In this document: positions 8,247 through 16,906 of the stretch, one piece after another
Position numbering within the stretch: the first letter of the stretch is position 1
How the letters are laid out: each line of letters opens with the position of its first letter
NCBI RefSeq assembly: GCF_030816195.1
Contig: NZ_JAUSXS010000001.1
Coordinates: 5,107,501-5,171,500 of the forward strand
Length of the DNA stretch: 64,000 nucleotides
Reading direction: 5' to 3'
From: Pseudomonas sp. W4I3
GTDB taxonomy: Bacteria > Pseudomonadota > Gammaproteobacteria > Pseudomonadales > Pseudomonadaceae
Made by a program: the position numbers and the translations under genes
The notes under the pieces: model-generated
The model's database searches: none
What the model was told of the DNA's origin: nothing
Seen by the model: only the letters and a program-made list of their open reading frames with translations

Positions 8247-8927
8247 TTAGCGGGGTGAATTAAGGATTTGTTGGAACACCTGGTTAACCAGGTCGCGGGT
8301 TTCGCTTCCGCTCTCCACACCGAGGAACTGGCGCTTGGGCAGGGTGATATCCCAGCTTTGCGCGCCGGTGGACTCGGTTCGTTCGTCGTTCAAAATGCGG
8401 ATCAGCAAGCCGGCCTTGGCGTAGTTCACGTGTTCTTGAATCCACGGCACTGACGGCCTGGCCAGCGCCTTTTTGCCCTTCTGGCGAACACGAAAGCCCA
8501 ACCGGCGCAGGCGCTTGGCCTGTTTGTCGGTGCAGGCGATGCCTGGGGGGACTTTGTTCCAGCGGCGCATCTGTGCAGCGGTACGCCGCTCGCTGACGCC
8601 GTTGTGCTGCTGCGCGGCGACCCAACGGGTCAAGGCGTTTTTCCAGCCCAGCTCAGCTTCATCCGAACTGACGCGGGTGACCTGCAGCAGCTTGGCCAGG
8701 CCGGCTTCCATCTTCTTTTTCCCCTTGGCAGTGCCCTTGCGCTCAGCAAACGGGGTGCCGTCGGTGTTCTTCTGCTCACGCACCCGCTTACGGCTCATCG
8801 TCCGCACACGTGTGGTCACTCTGTTCAGCAATCGCCGGCGCAGTTGGGGCGGCAGCTCAAGCAACGCCAACTGGGCGTCGACATCGAGCAAGCCCCTGAC
8901 ATCAAGGTCGAGTGGGTTAGCGGCCAT
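8247..8927 (-). CDS. Phage virion morphogenesis / tail completion protein (gpS family)
   Basis: A 226-aa basic protein with many Arg/Lys residues in the first 60 positions (RTMSRKRVREQKNTDGTPFA), a feature of the gpS/virion morphogenesis family. It is longer than P2 gpS (150 aa), as many Pseudomonas homologues are. gpS acts with gpR to complete the tail terminus before head joining. The start overlaps the gpR-like gene by 11 bp. Confidence 0.8.
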   Translation of the reverse strand: MAANPLDLDVRGLLDVDAQLALLELPPQLRRRLLNRVTTRVRTMSRKRVREQKNTDGTPFAERKGTAKGKKKMEAGLAKLLQVTRVSSDEAELGWKNALTRWVAAQQHNGVSERRTAAQMRRWNKVPPGIACTDKQAKRLRRLGFRVRQKGKKALARPSVPWIQEHVNYAKAGLLIRILNDERTESTGAQSWDITLPKRQFLGVESGSETRDLVNQVFQQILNSPR

Positions 8928-9366
8928 CGCTTCCCACCTCGGCTTGCTCGGCTACCCACAGATCGAATGGCACGAACGCCCAGGTCTTGCCGAACGCCTC
9001 GATCTCGCCGTCAGGGTCTTCGGCCAGGTACTGCGGCTCGACGAACTCCAGGGACAGGTCCACGTCGAAGCTGTCAGGGTCCAGCGGCTCAATCGCAAAC
9101 AGCGGCGCCGGCAGTTCGTGGCGGTCCCGATCAGGATCGTGGGTTTCAAGCCAACTGCCGACCAGCGCCATCAGCCTGGCCGGGTTGCCGGTGAAGCTCT
9201 CCAAGGAAAAGACGGCGCGATAGCGCATGTCAGCCATGTGTAGGCCGTCGCGATCGGGCTTCCATATCAGCTCAAGACTGACCTGTTCGGTCCAGCTGTC
9301 GAACAGCTCAGGCGCCACGAGGTTGCGAGCCATTAGGTAGGCGGTCAGCGCCTGCAGCTGGATCAC
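8917..9366 (-). CDS. Phage tail completion protein R (gpR-like)
   Basis: A 149-aa protein, close to P2 gpR (155 aa), starting with GTG (MIQLQALTAYLMARNLVAPE). It follows the head-completion gene and precedes gpS, as in P2. The GTG overlaps the ancestral head-completion stop as GTGA, which is one of the clues that the upstream gene has been frameshifted. Its role is tail end completion and readiness for head joining. Confidence 0.82.
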   Translation of the reverse strand: MIQLQALTAYLMARNLVAPELFDSWTEQVSLELIWKPDRDGLHMADMRYRAVFSLESFTGNPARLMALVGSWLETHDPDRDRHELPAPLFAIEPLDPDSFDVDLSLEFVEPQYLAEDPDGEIEAFGKTWAFVPFDLWVAEQAEVGSDGR

Positions 9367-9835
9367 AGCAGTGCCGCCGTGATGCGGCCACGGCCCTGGA
9401 GGGCACGCACGGCCTGCTGGCTGAAAGCCAAGAAGGTTTCCGCACGCTCGGGCGCTTCCTTGCCGGTGTTTTCAGCGCTCTCTCGCGCCGGGTGACGGTG
9501 GCGAACTGCGGCAGTGAATGTCCCTTGGCACGGCAATACACAGCCCGCTTGTAGAGCGCGACCTTATTGGCGTAAGCCCATTCTGCGGGGGTTGCCAGAC
9601 CTGCCGCTGCGGTAAGGTTCGAAACGCCGGCGTCCTGCAGCGTCGCTTTCACGCGGGCCAGGTCGGTGTTCACCTCGACCATGGCGCTTTTCAGTGTGTC
9701 GACCAGCAGCTCTACCAGGTACTCCGCCGGCAGGCGTTGTTCCTTTTGGAACTCGGACACAGAGAGGTCTGGCCAGAAACCGTCATTCTCGATCGCGTGT
9801 TCCACCAGGGCGGTAGGTTTCCCGGAAAAGCTCAT
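9363..9835 (-). pseudogene. Phage head completion protein L, broken by a 2-nt frameshift
   Basis: Reading from the ATG at 9835 (MSFSGKPTALVEHAIENDGF) gives a good gpL-type protein as far as LPQFATVTRR, after which the frame turns into basic non-family sequence. Removing one TC unit from the CTCTCTC run at 9478-9484 restores ESAENTGKEAPERAETFLAF and ends at a TGA (9363-9365) that overlaps the gpR start as GTGA. The restored protein is about 156 aa, against 169 in P2. gpL seals the head after DNA packaging, so a true frameshift would block particle formation. A sequencing or assembly error is possible. Confidence 0.85.
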
Positions 9836-9932
9836 TGCTGGCCGCTCAAATAGGGCGGGGAGCCTGTTTTCAGTGGGACGGTCCATAAATGGACGGCTCA
9901 CTTCCACAAGTCCCCGCTGGGGGGGTAGTCGG

Positions 9933-10661
9933 TTATTCGGAGGCCGGGATAGCGGCCGCTTGTTTTTCCAAGGCCTTGCGGACCTTTTTGATGCGGGTGT
10001 CGTTGCCGGCTTTCGGGTACAGCTCGGTGGAGCGTTCCAAATGCTTGAGCGCGGTCTCCCACTGCTCAGCCTCCATAGCGCGCATGCCGATCAACTTGTG
10101 GTAGTGGCTCGGGATCTGCTCAGGTAGGTCCCATTCGCCGTCAACGCGGGGCAACAGATCGGATAAGTAGGGCTCAGGGCTGCGACCCGCGTTGTATTCG
10201 TCATAGGCCCAGTCGGCGATCGCGTCAGCAACAAAGGTCTGGATGTCGCGGCGCTTGAATCGCTCCGGCATCTTTTGACCCTGCTCCATCAGGAAGTCGG
10301 CCAGCTCCAGTGCGTCTTCGAACTGGGCGGTGTCGAACAGCCACACCATCACTTGCACCGCAACGCGATTGGGGAAGTTCAGCCCCGACTCGCAGTAGCG
10401 CTGGACGTATTCCTGGTACTTGGGCAGCAGCTCGTCGCGCTTGAGCAACTGCCGTCCTGCCAAAGCTCCTTTCATCGCGCTCAGGCGCTCCAAATCCTGA
10501 TCCAACGCGGCTTCCTGCAGTAGCAAGTGTTTGCGCGCATTGGCGGGACTGCTCAGGGCATCGCCTGGGGTGTAGGCCAAGCCTGCAGAAGCGGCGAGCG
10601 CCGCCACTGCAGAGCTACCAATGGCCAGGGTGCGGCGCTTGTGCGCCAGGGCCAGACTCAC
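9933..10661 (-). CDS. Terminase small subunit (gpM-like endonuclease subunit)
   Basis: A 242-aa protein, close to P2 gpM (247 aa), between major capsid and head completion genes as in P2. The start MSLALAHKRRTLAIGSSAVA is basic and is followed by a long helical region. In P2-like phages gpM is the endonuclease/DNA-recognition partner of the gpP ATPase. The ATG overlaps the capsid stop by 4 bp (ATGA). Confidence 0.85.
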   Translation of the reverse strand: MSLALAHKRRTLAIGSSAVAALAASAGLAYTPGDALSSPANARKHLLLQEAALDQDLERLSAMKGALAGRQLLKRDELLPKYQEYVQRYCESGLNFPNRVAVQVMVWLFDTAQFEDALELADFLMEQGQKMPERFKRRDIQTFVADAIADWAYDEYNAGRSPEPYLSDLLPRVDGEWDLPEQIPSHYHKLIGMRAMEAEQWETALKHLERSTELYPKAGNDTRIKKVRKALEKQAAAIPASE

Positions 10662-11680
10662 GCGACCACCAGCTCTACGTTTTCAGTGAACGCGATCTTT
10701 TCCAGCTGCTCGATCACGTAGCCTTCGTTGCGGCTGTTGTAGTCCTCAACGCGGGAGCGTTTCGGGTTCTCGATCGTCTGCTTACGCCAGCTGGTGTCCT
10801 GGAAGTAGATCGAGAGGTTGTCCCAACTGGTGACCAAGACGGCGTTGACCGGGAAGTTCGGCACGCTGTACGCCGGCAGACCGCCATAGGTCGCAATGAC
10901 CTGCGCATTTTCAATGCGCTCTTTTTCCGTAGGTGTGTCGCCCTGCTTGGTGTACAGCTTGGCCTTGTCAGCGGCGAGCAGGTCGGTGCCGATGATCGCG
11001 ACCAGGTCGCCGTCTTCGCGCAAGATCTCGTCCACCATCTGCTTGGTGTCATGCACCAGGGCATCAAGGTTGGCGTAGTCGCCACCGGCGCCCAGCGTGA
11101 CCTTACCGGCAGCCTTGCCCTCTTTGAGCACCTGCTGCGGGGCCTGCTCGCGAAGTTGCTGCAGCCAGCCTTTGTTCACATCCTGCAGCTTGGGAAACTT
11201 TTCCAGGTCGGTTTGCGGTGCAGCGTGGGTGCCGTGAAAACCGATCACGATCCGGTCCTGGGCAATACGCTTTTGCACTGCTGCCGAATAGCGCTCTTTG
11301 AAGTCGGGAAACTTCGCCCAGGCGTCGATCTTGGCGTATGGAAGGCCCACGTCCGACTGGGTATCAGCCAGCTCGTATTGGGTGTTATCCAGTGCCGAAG
11401 CATCTTTGGCTTCACGATCGGTGGTCTTGGTGTTGGTGCGGCCAGTGACCGGACCGTTAACGCCAATGAAGACCTTCTCACCCTTGATCTCGCTGACCGG
11501 GGTGACGTTGATGCGTTCCAGGAAGTCGGCTTTTGCGGTGATCGCGTCGTTCAGTTCCTGGGCAATCGTCGGGTCCACGCTGAACATCCGGGCCGAACTT
11601 TCGACACCGTACGCTTCGGCGAGCGCTTCCTGCAGCTCGGCATATTGTTTGGCGCCACGGGCGCTTAATGGCTGGGCCAT
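10658..11680 (-). CDS. Major capsid protein, P2 gpN family
   Basis: A 340-aa protein, close to P2 gpN (357 aa), preceded at once by the scaffold/protease gene. The N-terminus (MAQPLSARGAKQYAELQEAL) and the segment KADFLERINVTPVSEIKGEK resemble gpN. The precursor is usually trimmed by gpO before forming the icosahedral shell. The capsid start lies 1 bp past the scaffold stop. No truncation is visible. Confidence 0.9.
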   Translation of the reverse strand: MAQPLSARGAKQYAELQEALAEAYGVESSARMFSVDPTIAQELNDAITAKADFLERINVTPVSEIKGEKVFIGVNGPVTGRTNTKTTDREAKDASALDNTQYELADTQSDVGLPYAKIDAWAKFPDFKERYSAAVQKRIAQDRIVIGFHGTHAAPQTDLEKFPKLQDVNKGWLQQLREQAPQQVLKEGKAAGKVTLGAGGDYANLDALVHDTKQMVDEILREDGDLVAIIGTDLLAADKAKLYTKQGDTPTEKERIENAQVIATYGGLPAYSVPNFPVNAVLVTSWDNLSIYFQDTSWRKQTIENPKRSRVEDYNSRNEGYVIEQLEKIAFTENVELVVA

Positions 11681-11681
11681 G

Positions 11682-12596
11682 TCAGAGCACCCGCTTTTTG
11701 GTGGTGGTCACTGGGCCGGGATTGCGTGGCAACTGGCGACCGGTTGAGGTGTTCTGCAGAGCGGAAAACTGCTTTTGGAGTTTCTCCAGCTGCACTAGGA
11801 CGGCCTTGTTCGACCCACCGCTACGGCGGAACTCACGTTCTTCTTCGGCTGTAGTAACGATCTCGTCTACGGCCGTACTCACGTCGTCGATGGGTGCCTG
11901 GTCGGGTTCTGGTGCATCTGCGGCGGCGGGTTCGATCACAGCCTGAATGCCGGCGGCGACGACAAGCAGCTGCTCCAGCAGGGCTTTAAGGGCCGTTGCG
12001 GTAGCTTCATCCATTGGGGGTTTGCTCTCAGTTGGGGTGGTGGGTTCGGCGGGCTCGGCGTCCGTGGCAAAGCGCTTAAACAGGCCAGTGAGCAAGCCGA
12101 TCAGCTTGCCGACCTCGCTTTGCGGTTCGGCTTCAAAGGAGCCCAGTTCGACGGAGGCGGCGTAGAAGGAATTTTTGTGGGTCTGCTTCGAAAAATAGAG
12201 TTCCTGGGTACCCAGGCTGGCCGGTTCATCGGTGACGCCCAGACCGGTCAGGTAGGCTTTTCCGCTGCCGGCGAAGTTCGGGGTGATCTCGATGCTGGAA
12301 AAGAGTTTTTGGCCCTTATCATTCAGCTGCAGTAAGCGATCGTTCGGCTTGAGCTGTGCCTCCAACGCGATTTGCCCTGGCTCCAAGTCTTCGCCCTCTT
12401 CCACCAGACGCACCGCGAAGACGGTGCCGTGGGAACCGCTCCAGCGTTCGTGATCGCACCAGATCACTGCCGTATATTTGGACGGCTTGTAGGTTTCAGC
12501 GATATCGCGCAGTTCCTGGGGAAGGATCTCGCGACCATCGGCGGTGGTGCCGCTGGTGGCGACACGTTTCCAGTACGAAACAAGGGAACGGGGCAT
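11682..12596 (-). CDS. Capsid scaffolding protein / prohead protease, P2 gpO family
   Basis: A 304-aa protein (P2 gpO is 284). The N-terminal half carries the serine-protease part, with the conserved HERWSGSHGTVFAV and SSIEITPNFAGSGKAYLTGL regions that hold candidate catalytic His and Ser. The C-terminal half is helical and acidic, with the scaffold portion in the last third. gpO guides capsid assembly and then cleaves itself and gpN. It is the first gene of the leftward late operon and diverges from the terminase gene. Confidence 0.9.
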   Translation of the reverse strand: MPRSLVSYWKRVATSGTTADGREILPQELRDIAETYKPSKYTAVIWCDHERWSGSHGTVFAVRLVEEGEDLEPGQIALEAQLKPNDRLLQLNDKGQKLFSSIEITPNFAGSGKAYLTGLGVTDEPASLGTQELYFSKQTHKNSFYAASVELGSFEAEPQSEVGKLIGLLTGLFKRFATDAEPAEPTTPTESKPPMDEATATALKALLEQLLVVAAGIQAVIEPAAADAPEPDQAPIDDVSTAVDEIVTTAEEEREFRRSGGSNKAVLVQLEKLQKQFSALQNTSTGRQLPRNPGPVTTTKKRVL

Positions 12597-12759
12597 GGAC
12601 GTTAACTGCGCTCAGTCGGTTGAATGAGCCGCCAAGATAGGGAGCCGTCAGCCCTCAAACAAACGGTTCAAATGCGCGTTTCTCCTATATTTGAGATATA
12701 GGCGGATCACGGAATTTAACCCCGCGTTTCCAGCGTTTTCGCCGCATAGACTGCAGCCC
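12597..12759. promoter_or_regulatory. Divergent late promoter region with a 7-bp inverted repeat
   Basis: This 163-bp space separates the leftward scaffold operon from the rightward terminase/portal operon. It contains CCTATAT-TTGAG-ATATAGG at 12684-12702. In P2-like phages the late operons here are switched on by Ogr, whose gene candidate is at 15673. I did not find a clear P2-type TTGT-N12-ACAA box, so the dyad is only a candidate activator or operator site. Confidence 0.4.
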
Positions 12760-14832
12760 ATGTACTACTCGACCGAAGTTAAAGAAGCCGCCAAACGCCT
12801 GTTTCTGCGCCGCTGTAAGGCCAAGGAAATTCAGGCGCAGCTCAACCTGCCCAACATCCGGATCGTTTACTACTGGATCCGCCAGGGCGGTTGGGAGGAC
12901 ATGCTGTCGGACGAAGAACCGCTGACGGCCGTCGGCCGACGGATCACCCTCCTCCTGGACAAGGTTGGCAGCCTATCCAAAGACGACCTAAACGAACTGG
13001 ACCGACTGACGATCGTTCGCGAACGCCTGCTGAAACAAGCGGCCAAGCCCGCACCGGTGGCGGCATCGAACGGCGACGACATGGGCGAGCCGCAGGAACC
13101 GCGCAGGCGGTCGCGTGGCGAACGCTCCAGCCGTGGCGAGGGTGGTGACAGGAAAAAGGAAAAGAAGTCCAAGAACGATATCAGCGGTCTGACCGAAGTC
13201 GACTTCCTGGATAAGTTCATCAGCAAGATGTACCGATATCAGCAGGAGTTGTTCGCGGCCAAGCAAAATCCGCTGACGAGCCGGATCCGCAACATCCTCA
13301 AAAGCCGCCAGGTGGGCCTGACCTATTACTTCGCCGGCGAAGCGTTCATGGATGCGGTGCTGACTGGCGACAACCAGGTGTTCCTGTCGGCCAGCCGCTC
13401 ACAGTCGGAGATTTTCCGCAGCTACATCATCCAGTTCGCCAAACAGTGGTTCGACATCGAGCTGACCGGCAACCCGATCACGCTCAGCAACGGCGCCGAA
13501 CTGCGCTTCCTGTCGACCAACAGCAGCACCGCCCAGGGCTACCATGGCCACGTCTATGTCGATGAGTATTTCTGGATCCGCGACTTCGAAAAGCTCAGCA
13601 CCGTGGCAAGCGCCATGGGCACCCACAAAAAGTGGCGCAAAACCTACTTCTCGACGCCCAGCGCGGTGTCGCACCAGGCGTACCCGTTCTGGTCGGGAGA
13701 GGAGTTCCGCAACAGCAAACGCGGCAAGAAAGCCGGCGGCACCTGGCCCACCGAGGCGTCCTACACCCAGGGTGCTCTGTGCCCTGATGGTCAATGGCGC
13801 AAGACCATCACCATCCAGGATGCGATCGATGGCGGGTGCGATCTGTTCGACCTGGAGCAGCTGCAGCTGGAGTACGACGAAGACAAATTCCAGCAGCTGT
13901 TCTACTGCAAGTTCATCGACAGCAGCCAGAGCGCGTTCGGTCTCAAGGATCTGGAGCGCTGCTACTCCGACCTATCGTTGTGGGAGGACTACGACCCGGA
14001 ACTGGATAGACCTTTCGGCAACAGTCCGGTGTGGCTTGGCTACGACCCAAGCCGCACCCGCGACGACGCCACGTGCGTGGTGGTCGCGCCACCGCTGGAA
14101 CCCGGGGCGAAATTCCGCATCCTGGAAAAACACAGTTGGCGTGGGCAGTCATTCAAATACCAGGCCGACCAAGTCAAGAAGCTCACCGAGCGTTTCAACG
14201 TGCAGCACATCGGCATCGACACGACGGGTATCGGTTACGGCGTGTTTGACCTAGTGCGCGACTTCTACCCGCGTGCGACCGCTATCCATTACAGCCTTGA
14301 AACCAAAAACACGCTGGTACTCAAGGCCCAGGACACGATCCAGGGCAGCCGCATCGAATGGGATGCCGGCTGGACCGACATCGCCCAGGCGTTCTTGACC
14401 ATCAAACGCGGTACCACCACCAGCGGCCAGGTGACCTACAGCGCATCGCGCACCGACGCCACCGGCCATGCCGATATCGCCTGGTCGATCATGCACGCCC
14501 TGTTCAATGAACCCCTCAATACCAACAAGCGGCGACGTAGCCGCTACGTCACGAGCGGAAACAATGCCCAACCCACGACACAGAAAACCCCGAGCCAGCC
14601 AGCAGGCGCGACAGCAGCAGCCCATGCGGGCGTTTACCTTCGGGGAACCGGAGCAAGTGCTGTCCGGCAACTTCGGCGAGTACCTGGGGGTGTTTCTAAG
14701 CGACGACGGCGAAATCTACAAGCCGCCGGTGTCGCGGGCCGGCCTGGCCAAGCTGCTGCGCGCCAACGCGCACCACGGCGCCATCCCCAAGTTCAAGCGC
14801 AACCTGCTGTTGCGAGAATTCATCCCTTCTGA
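12760..14832 (+). CDS. Terminase large subunit, ATPase (P2 gpP family), with an overlong 3' end
   Basis: The start at 12760 gives MYYSTEVKEAAKRLFLRRCK, an HTH-like DNA-binding N-terminus as in gpP (an in-frame start at 12691 also exists). The body contains the ATPase region (SRQVGLTYYFAGEA, VYVDEYFWI as Walker-B-like) and a nuclease-like part with DPSRTRDDATCVVV. P2 gpP is about 590 aa. This frame stays open for 690 aa and overlaps the portal gene by 269 bp. The last 90 residues (after about HALFNEPLNTNK) look like frame noise, so the ancestral stop was probably near 14,550. Confidence 0.85.
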   Translation: MYYSTEVKEAAKRLFLRRCKAKEIQAQLNLPNIRIVYYWIRQGGWEDMLSDEEPLTAVGRRITLLLDKVGSLSKDDLNELDRLTIVRERLLKQAAKPAPVAASNGDDMGEPQEPRRRSRGERSSRGEGGDRKKEKKSKNDISGLTEVDFLDKFISKMYRYQQELFAAKQNPLTSRIRNILKSRQVGLTYYFAGEAFMDAVLTGDNQVFLSASRSQSEIFRSYIIQFAKQWFDIELTGNPITLSNGAELRFLSTNSSTAQGYHGHVYVDEYFWIRDFEKLSTVASAMGTHKKWRKTYFSTPSAVSHQAYPFWSGEEFRNSKRGKKAGGTWPTEASYTQGALCPDGQWRKTITIQDAIDGGCDLFDLEQLQLEYDEDKFQQLFYCKFIDSSQSAFGLKDLERCYSDLSLWEDYDPELDRPFGNSPVWLGYDPSRTRDDATCVVVAPPLEPGAKFRILEKHSWRGQSFKYQADQVKKLTERFNVQHIGIDTTGIGYGVFDLVRDFYPRATAIHYSLETKNTLVLKAQDTIQGSRIEWDAGWTDIAQAFLTIKRGTTTSGQVTYSASRTDATGHADIAWSIMHALFNEPLNTNKRRRSRYVTSGNNAQPTTQKTPSQPAGATAAAHAGVYLRGTGASAVRQLRRVPGGVSKRRRRNLQAAGVAGRPGQAAARQRAPRRHPQVQAQPAVARIHPF

Positions 14833-15598
14833 GGGCTGCAGCACGCAAACCATGGGCCGGGCCAGCCTGGATTACATGGTGTTTGGCGAAGCTTATTTCT
14901 ATCGCGATACCAATGCGTTCGGCGAGGTGCTGGAGATGCAGCACCTGCCGGCGATCAATATGCGCGTGAAGGTCGACGGCGGATTCAGGATGCTGCTGCC
15001 AGACAGCAAATACATGGACTTCCACCAAGACGAAATCGAACACGTCCTGGACTACGACGTGGAACAGAACATCTACGGAGTGCCCGACTACCTGGGCGGC
15101 TTGCAGGCACTGTTGCTCAACGAAGCCGCGACCCTGTTCCGCCGACGCTACTACAGCAACGGCGCGCACGCGGGTTACATCTTCTACACCAACGACCCGG
15201 ATCTGACCGAGGAAGACGAAGAGAACCTGCGCGCACAAATCAGCGCCAGCAAGGGCGTGGGCAACTTCCGCTCGATGTTCGTCAACATCCCCAACGGCAA
15301 GGAAAACGCAATCCAGATCATCCCTGTAGGGGACTTTCAGGCCAAGGACGAACTGGAGAAGGTCAAGAACATAACTCGCAATGACGTGATTGCGGCATGG
15401 CGTATGAACCCCGCGCTGGCTGGGATCATTCCAGAAAATAACGGGGGGTTTGGTGACATCGAGAAGATCGATCGCGTGTACACGAGCAACGAGATCAGGC
15501 CGATCTGTCAGTTGTTCAACCAGCTCAATGACACGCTTCGCCATGACAGGCATATCGACTGGAAAAAGATCGATAAAGCAGGCGAAAACACTATCTGA
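14564..15598 (+). CDS. Phage portal protein, P2 gpQ family
   Basis: From the ATG at 14564 the product is 344 aa, the same length as P2 gpQ. It starts MPNPRHRKPRASQQARQQQP and contains the portal core (GEYLGVFLSDDGEIYKPPVS, and near the C-terminus NDVIAAWRMNPALAGIIPEN). Portals form the dodecameric ring through which DNA enters and leaves the head. The 5' end lies within the terminase frame. The conserved portal sequence in the overlap shows that this frame is the coding one there. Confidence 0.92.
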   Translation: MPNPRHRKPRASQQARQQQPMRAFTFGEPEQVLSGNFGEYLGVFLSDDGEIYKPPVSRAGLAKLLRANAHHGAIPKFKRNLLLREFIPSEGCSTQTMGRASLDYMVFGEAYFYRDTNAFGEVLEMQHLPAINMRVKVDGGFRMLLPDSKYMDFHQDEIEHVLDYDVEQNIYGVPDYLGGLQALLLNEAATLFRRRYYSNGAHAGYIFYTNDPDLTEEDEENLRAQISASKGVGNFRSMFVNIPNGKENAIQIIPVGDFQAKDELEKVKNITRNDVIAAWRMNPALAGIIPENNGGFGDIEKIDRVYTSNEIRPICQLFNQLNDTLRHDRHIDWKKIDKAGENTI

Positions 15599-15672
15599 AA
15601 TTTAAAAGATAGAGAACTATCCTGCGCCGCATGCCAAAATAGTGGCAATTTTCTGCGCCCTGGGGAGGGAAC

Positions 15673-15930
15673 ATGAGAGTTACTTGTAAGTGCGGGAACA
15701 AAGGTCGGATTGCCTCGCGTGAGGTGCTATCCACCGACTTCGCGAAACTCTATTGCCAATGCCTCGACGCAAAGTGCGGGCATAGCTGGGTGGCAAACCT
15801 CACGTTTTCTCACACGCTCAGCCCATCAGCCCAGACATTCGACCGGCTGCTGATTGATCGACTGCGAGACATGCCCAGGGCTCAGCAACGAGAGCTATTT
15901 GAAAAGCTAGGATCGCAGGCACTCGCGTGA
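15673..15930 (+). CDS. Ogr/Delta-like zinc-binding late transcription activator
   Basis: An 85-aa protein (P2 Ogr is 72 aa) with the Cys pattern C-K-C near residue 5 and CQCLDAKCGHSW around residue 28, which matches the single zinc finger of Ogr/Delta proteins. These bind upstream of P2-type late promoters and contact RNA polymerase alpha. It follows the portal gene on the same strand. A short dyad (GATAG-AGAA-CTATC, 15608-15621) lies in the 74-bp gap. Confidence 0.75.
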   Translation: MRVTCKCGNKGRIASREVLSTDFAKLYCQCLDAKCGHSWVANLTFSHTLSPSAQTFDRLLIDRLRDMPRAQQRELFEKLGSQALA

Positions 15931-15968
15931 TGATTACCGCCGACAGCAACATGTCGGCGGCTCAAAAA

Positions 15969-16154
15969 TCAATCTTCGTCGGACAGGTCCGGGTTACCAA
16001 TCAGCGCTTCGGTCAATCGGCGCAACTGCTCCTGGTCACGCTGACTCAACTGGCGATAGAACCCAATCAGGCGACGTTCAATATGCGAAAGCTCATACCG
16101 CGCAGATGCCGCCATTTCAACGTAACCGACATCGGCGTTTGTGCGATCCAACAT
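15969..16154 (-). CDS. Small hypothetical phage protein next to the repressor
   Basis: A 61-aa charged helical protein from an ATG at 16154 (MLDRTNADVGYVEMAASARY) with a GGAGTGG-like ribosome-binding site upstream; a GTG three codons earlier is an alternative start. No motif is recognised. It lies downstream of the repressor on the same strand and may be cotranscribed with it in the lysogen. Function unknown. Confidence 0.55.
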   Translation of the reverse strand: MLDRTNADVGYVEMAASARYELSHIERRLIGFYRQLSQRDQEQLRRLTEALIGNPDLSDED

Positions 16155-16229
16155 GCTTACCACTCCATAAAATCAATTGCTGATGCACTGATATGGGGGC
16201 GAGCTGGTGTGATGGCAGAAACACTTTGT

Positions 16230-16580
16230 TCAGGTCGATCCTTTGAGAGCGTCGTCGGCCATGGCCTTAACAAAACGCCTGATGGCCCGTTGATCCTCCG
16301 GCGGGATGCTGCGGTATTGCTGGACGATGCTGTCCTCAGCCTCGGACAACGTCTCGGCCTTCAAAGTGGTGCGTATCCCACTCACGATGTAAAGCACGTC
16401 AAATCCCAAGGCACTTGCAGCGATGCTCAGATAGGAAGCAGGGGGATCGCTAGCACCGGATTCGTAATTCCCCTGAGTTCGTTTCGAGACACCAAGATGT
16501 TCCGCAAGTTGATCTTGCGTCAGCCCAGCCTGGGCGCGTTGTTGGCGCAGCCTTGCGCCAATCTCTTCAGAGAGTGTCAA
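16230..16580 (-). CDS. XRE-family phage repressor (CI-like)
   Basis: An HTH repressor: residues about 8-65 hold the XRE fold (GARLRQQRAQAGLTQDQLAE then SKRTQGNYESGASDPPASYL), followed by a short C-terminal helical tail without a LexA-type protease domain. From the TTG at 16580 it is 116 aa and starts MTLSEEIGARL, the usual start of this group. A GTG at 16622 would add 14 Cys-rich residues but would place an operator-like palindrome inside the gene. It is divergent from the Cro-like gene, the expected switch layout. Confidence 0.8.
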   Translation of the reverse strand: MTLSEEIGARLRQQRAQAGLTQDQLAEHLGVSKRTQGNYESGASDPPASYLSIAASALGFDVLYIVSGIRTTLKAETLSEAEDSIVQQYRSIPPEDQRAIRRFVKAMADDALKGST

Positions 16581-16605
16581 TATTTTTCCATCCGCATATT
16601 TACAT

Positions 16606-16621
16606 TGGCAGGTTTTTGCCA
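16606..16621. promoter_or_regulatory. Candidate repressor operator TGGCA-N6-TGCCA
   Basis: A perfect 5-bp inverted repeat with a 6-bp centre, midway between the TTG start of the repressor (16580) and the Cro-like ATG (16665). An XRE repressor and Cro-like protein usually share operators in such a gap. I see only this single clear copy. Confidence 0.45.
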
Positions 16622-16664
16622 CATCCTGCGGTCGTCATCACACGAAAACGCAAGGAATTGCACT

Positions 16665-16877
16665 ATGCCCAACTCAGCTATCACCGAGCAAGCCCGCCAG
16701 CAAGCGCGTGCGTCTCTGGAGAAGCGCGGCCAGACCGCGAAAAATTTTGCATCTCTACACAACCTGAACCCCAGCACTGTTTATGCAGTACTGAATGGCC
16801 AAAGCCAGTGTCGTCGTGGAGAGGCACATCGCGCAGCTGTTCTCTTGGGGATCAAAGAAGGTGTGATTGCACAGTAA
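16665..16877 (+). CDS. Cro-like DNA-binding protein
   Basis: A 70-aa protein starting MPNSAITEQARQQARASLEK with an HTH-like part (AKNFASLHNLNPSTVYAVLN), preceded by AAGGAA 8 bp before the ATG. It faces away from the CI-like repressor, so it fits the Cro position of the lysis/lysogeny switch. It could also act as a Cox-like regulator. Its stop overlaps an ATG (TAATG) that may begin the next gene. Confidence 0.7.
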   Translation: MPNSAITEQARQQARASLEKRGQTAKNFASLHNLNPSTVYAVLNGQSQCRRGEAHRAAVLLGIKEGVIAQ

Positions 16878-16906
16878 TGGCCAGCGCACGCAGGGAACAG
16901 CAGAAG

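Noticed and set aside
16580..16622. GTG at 16622 as the repressor start
   Set aside because: It adds 14 Cys-rich residues not typical of XRE repressors and places an operator-like palindrome within the coding region. It is kept as a less likely alternative.
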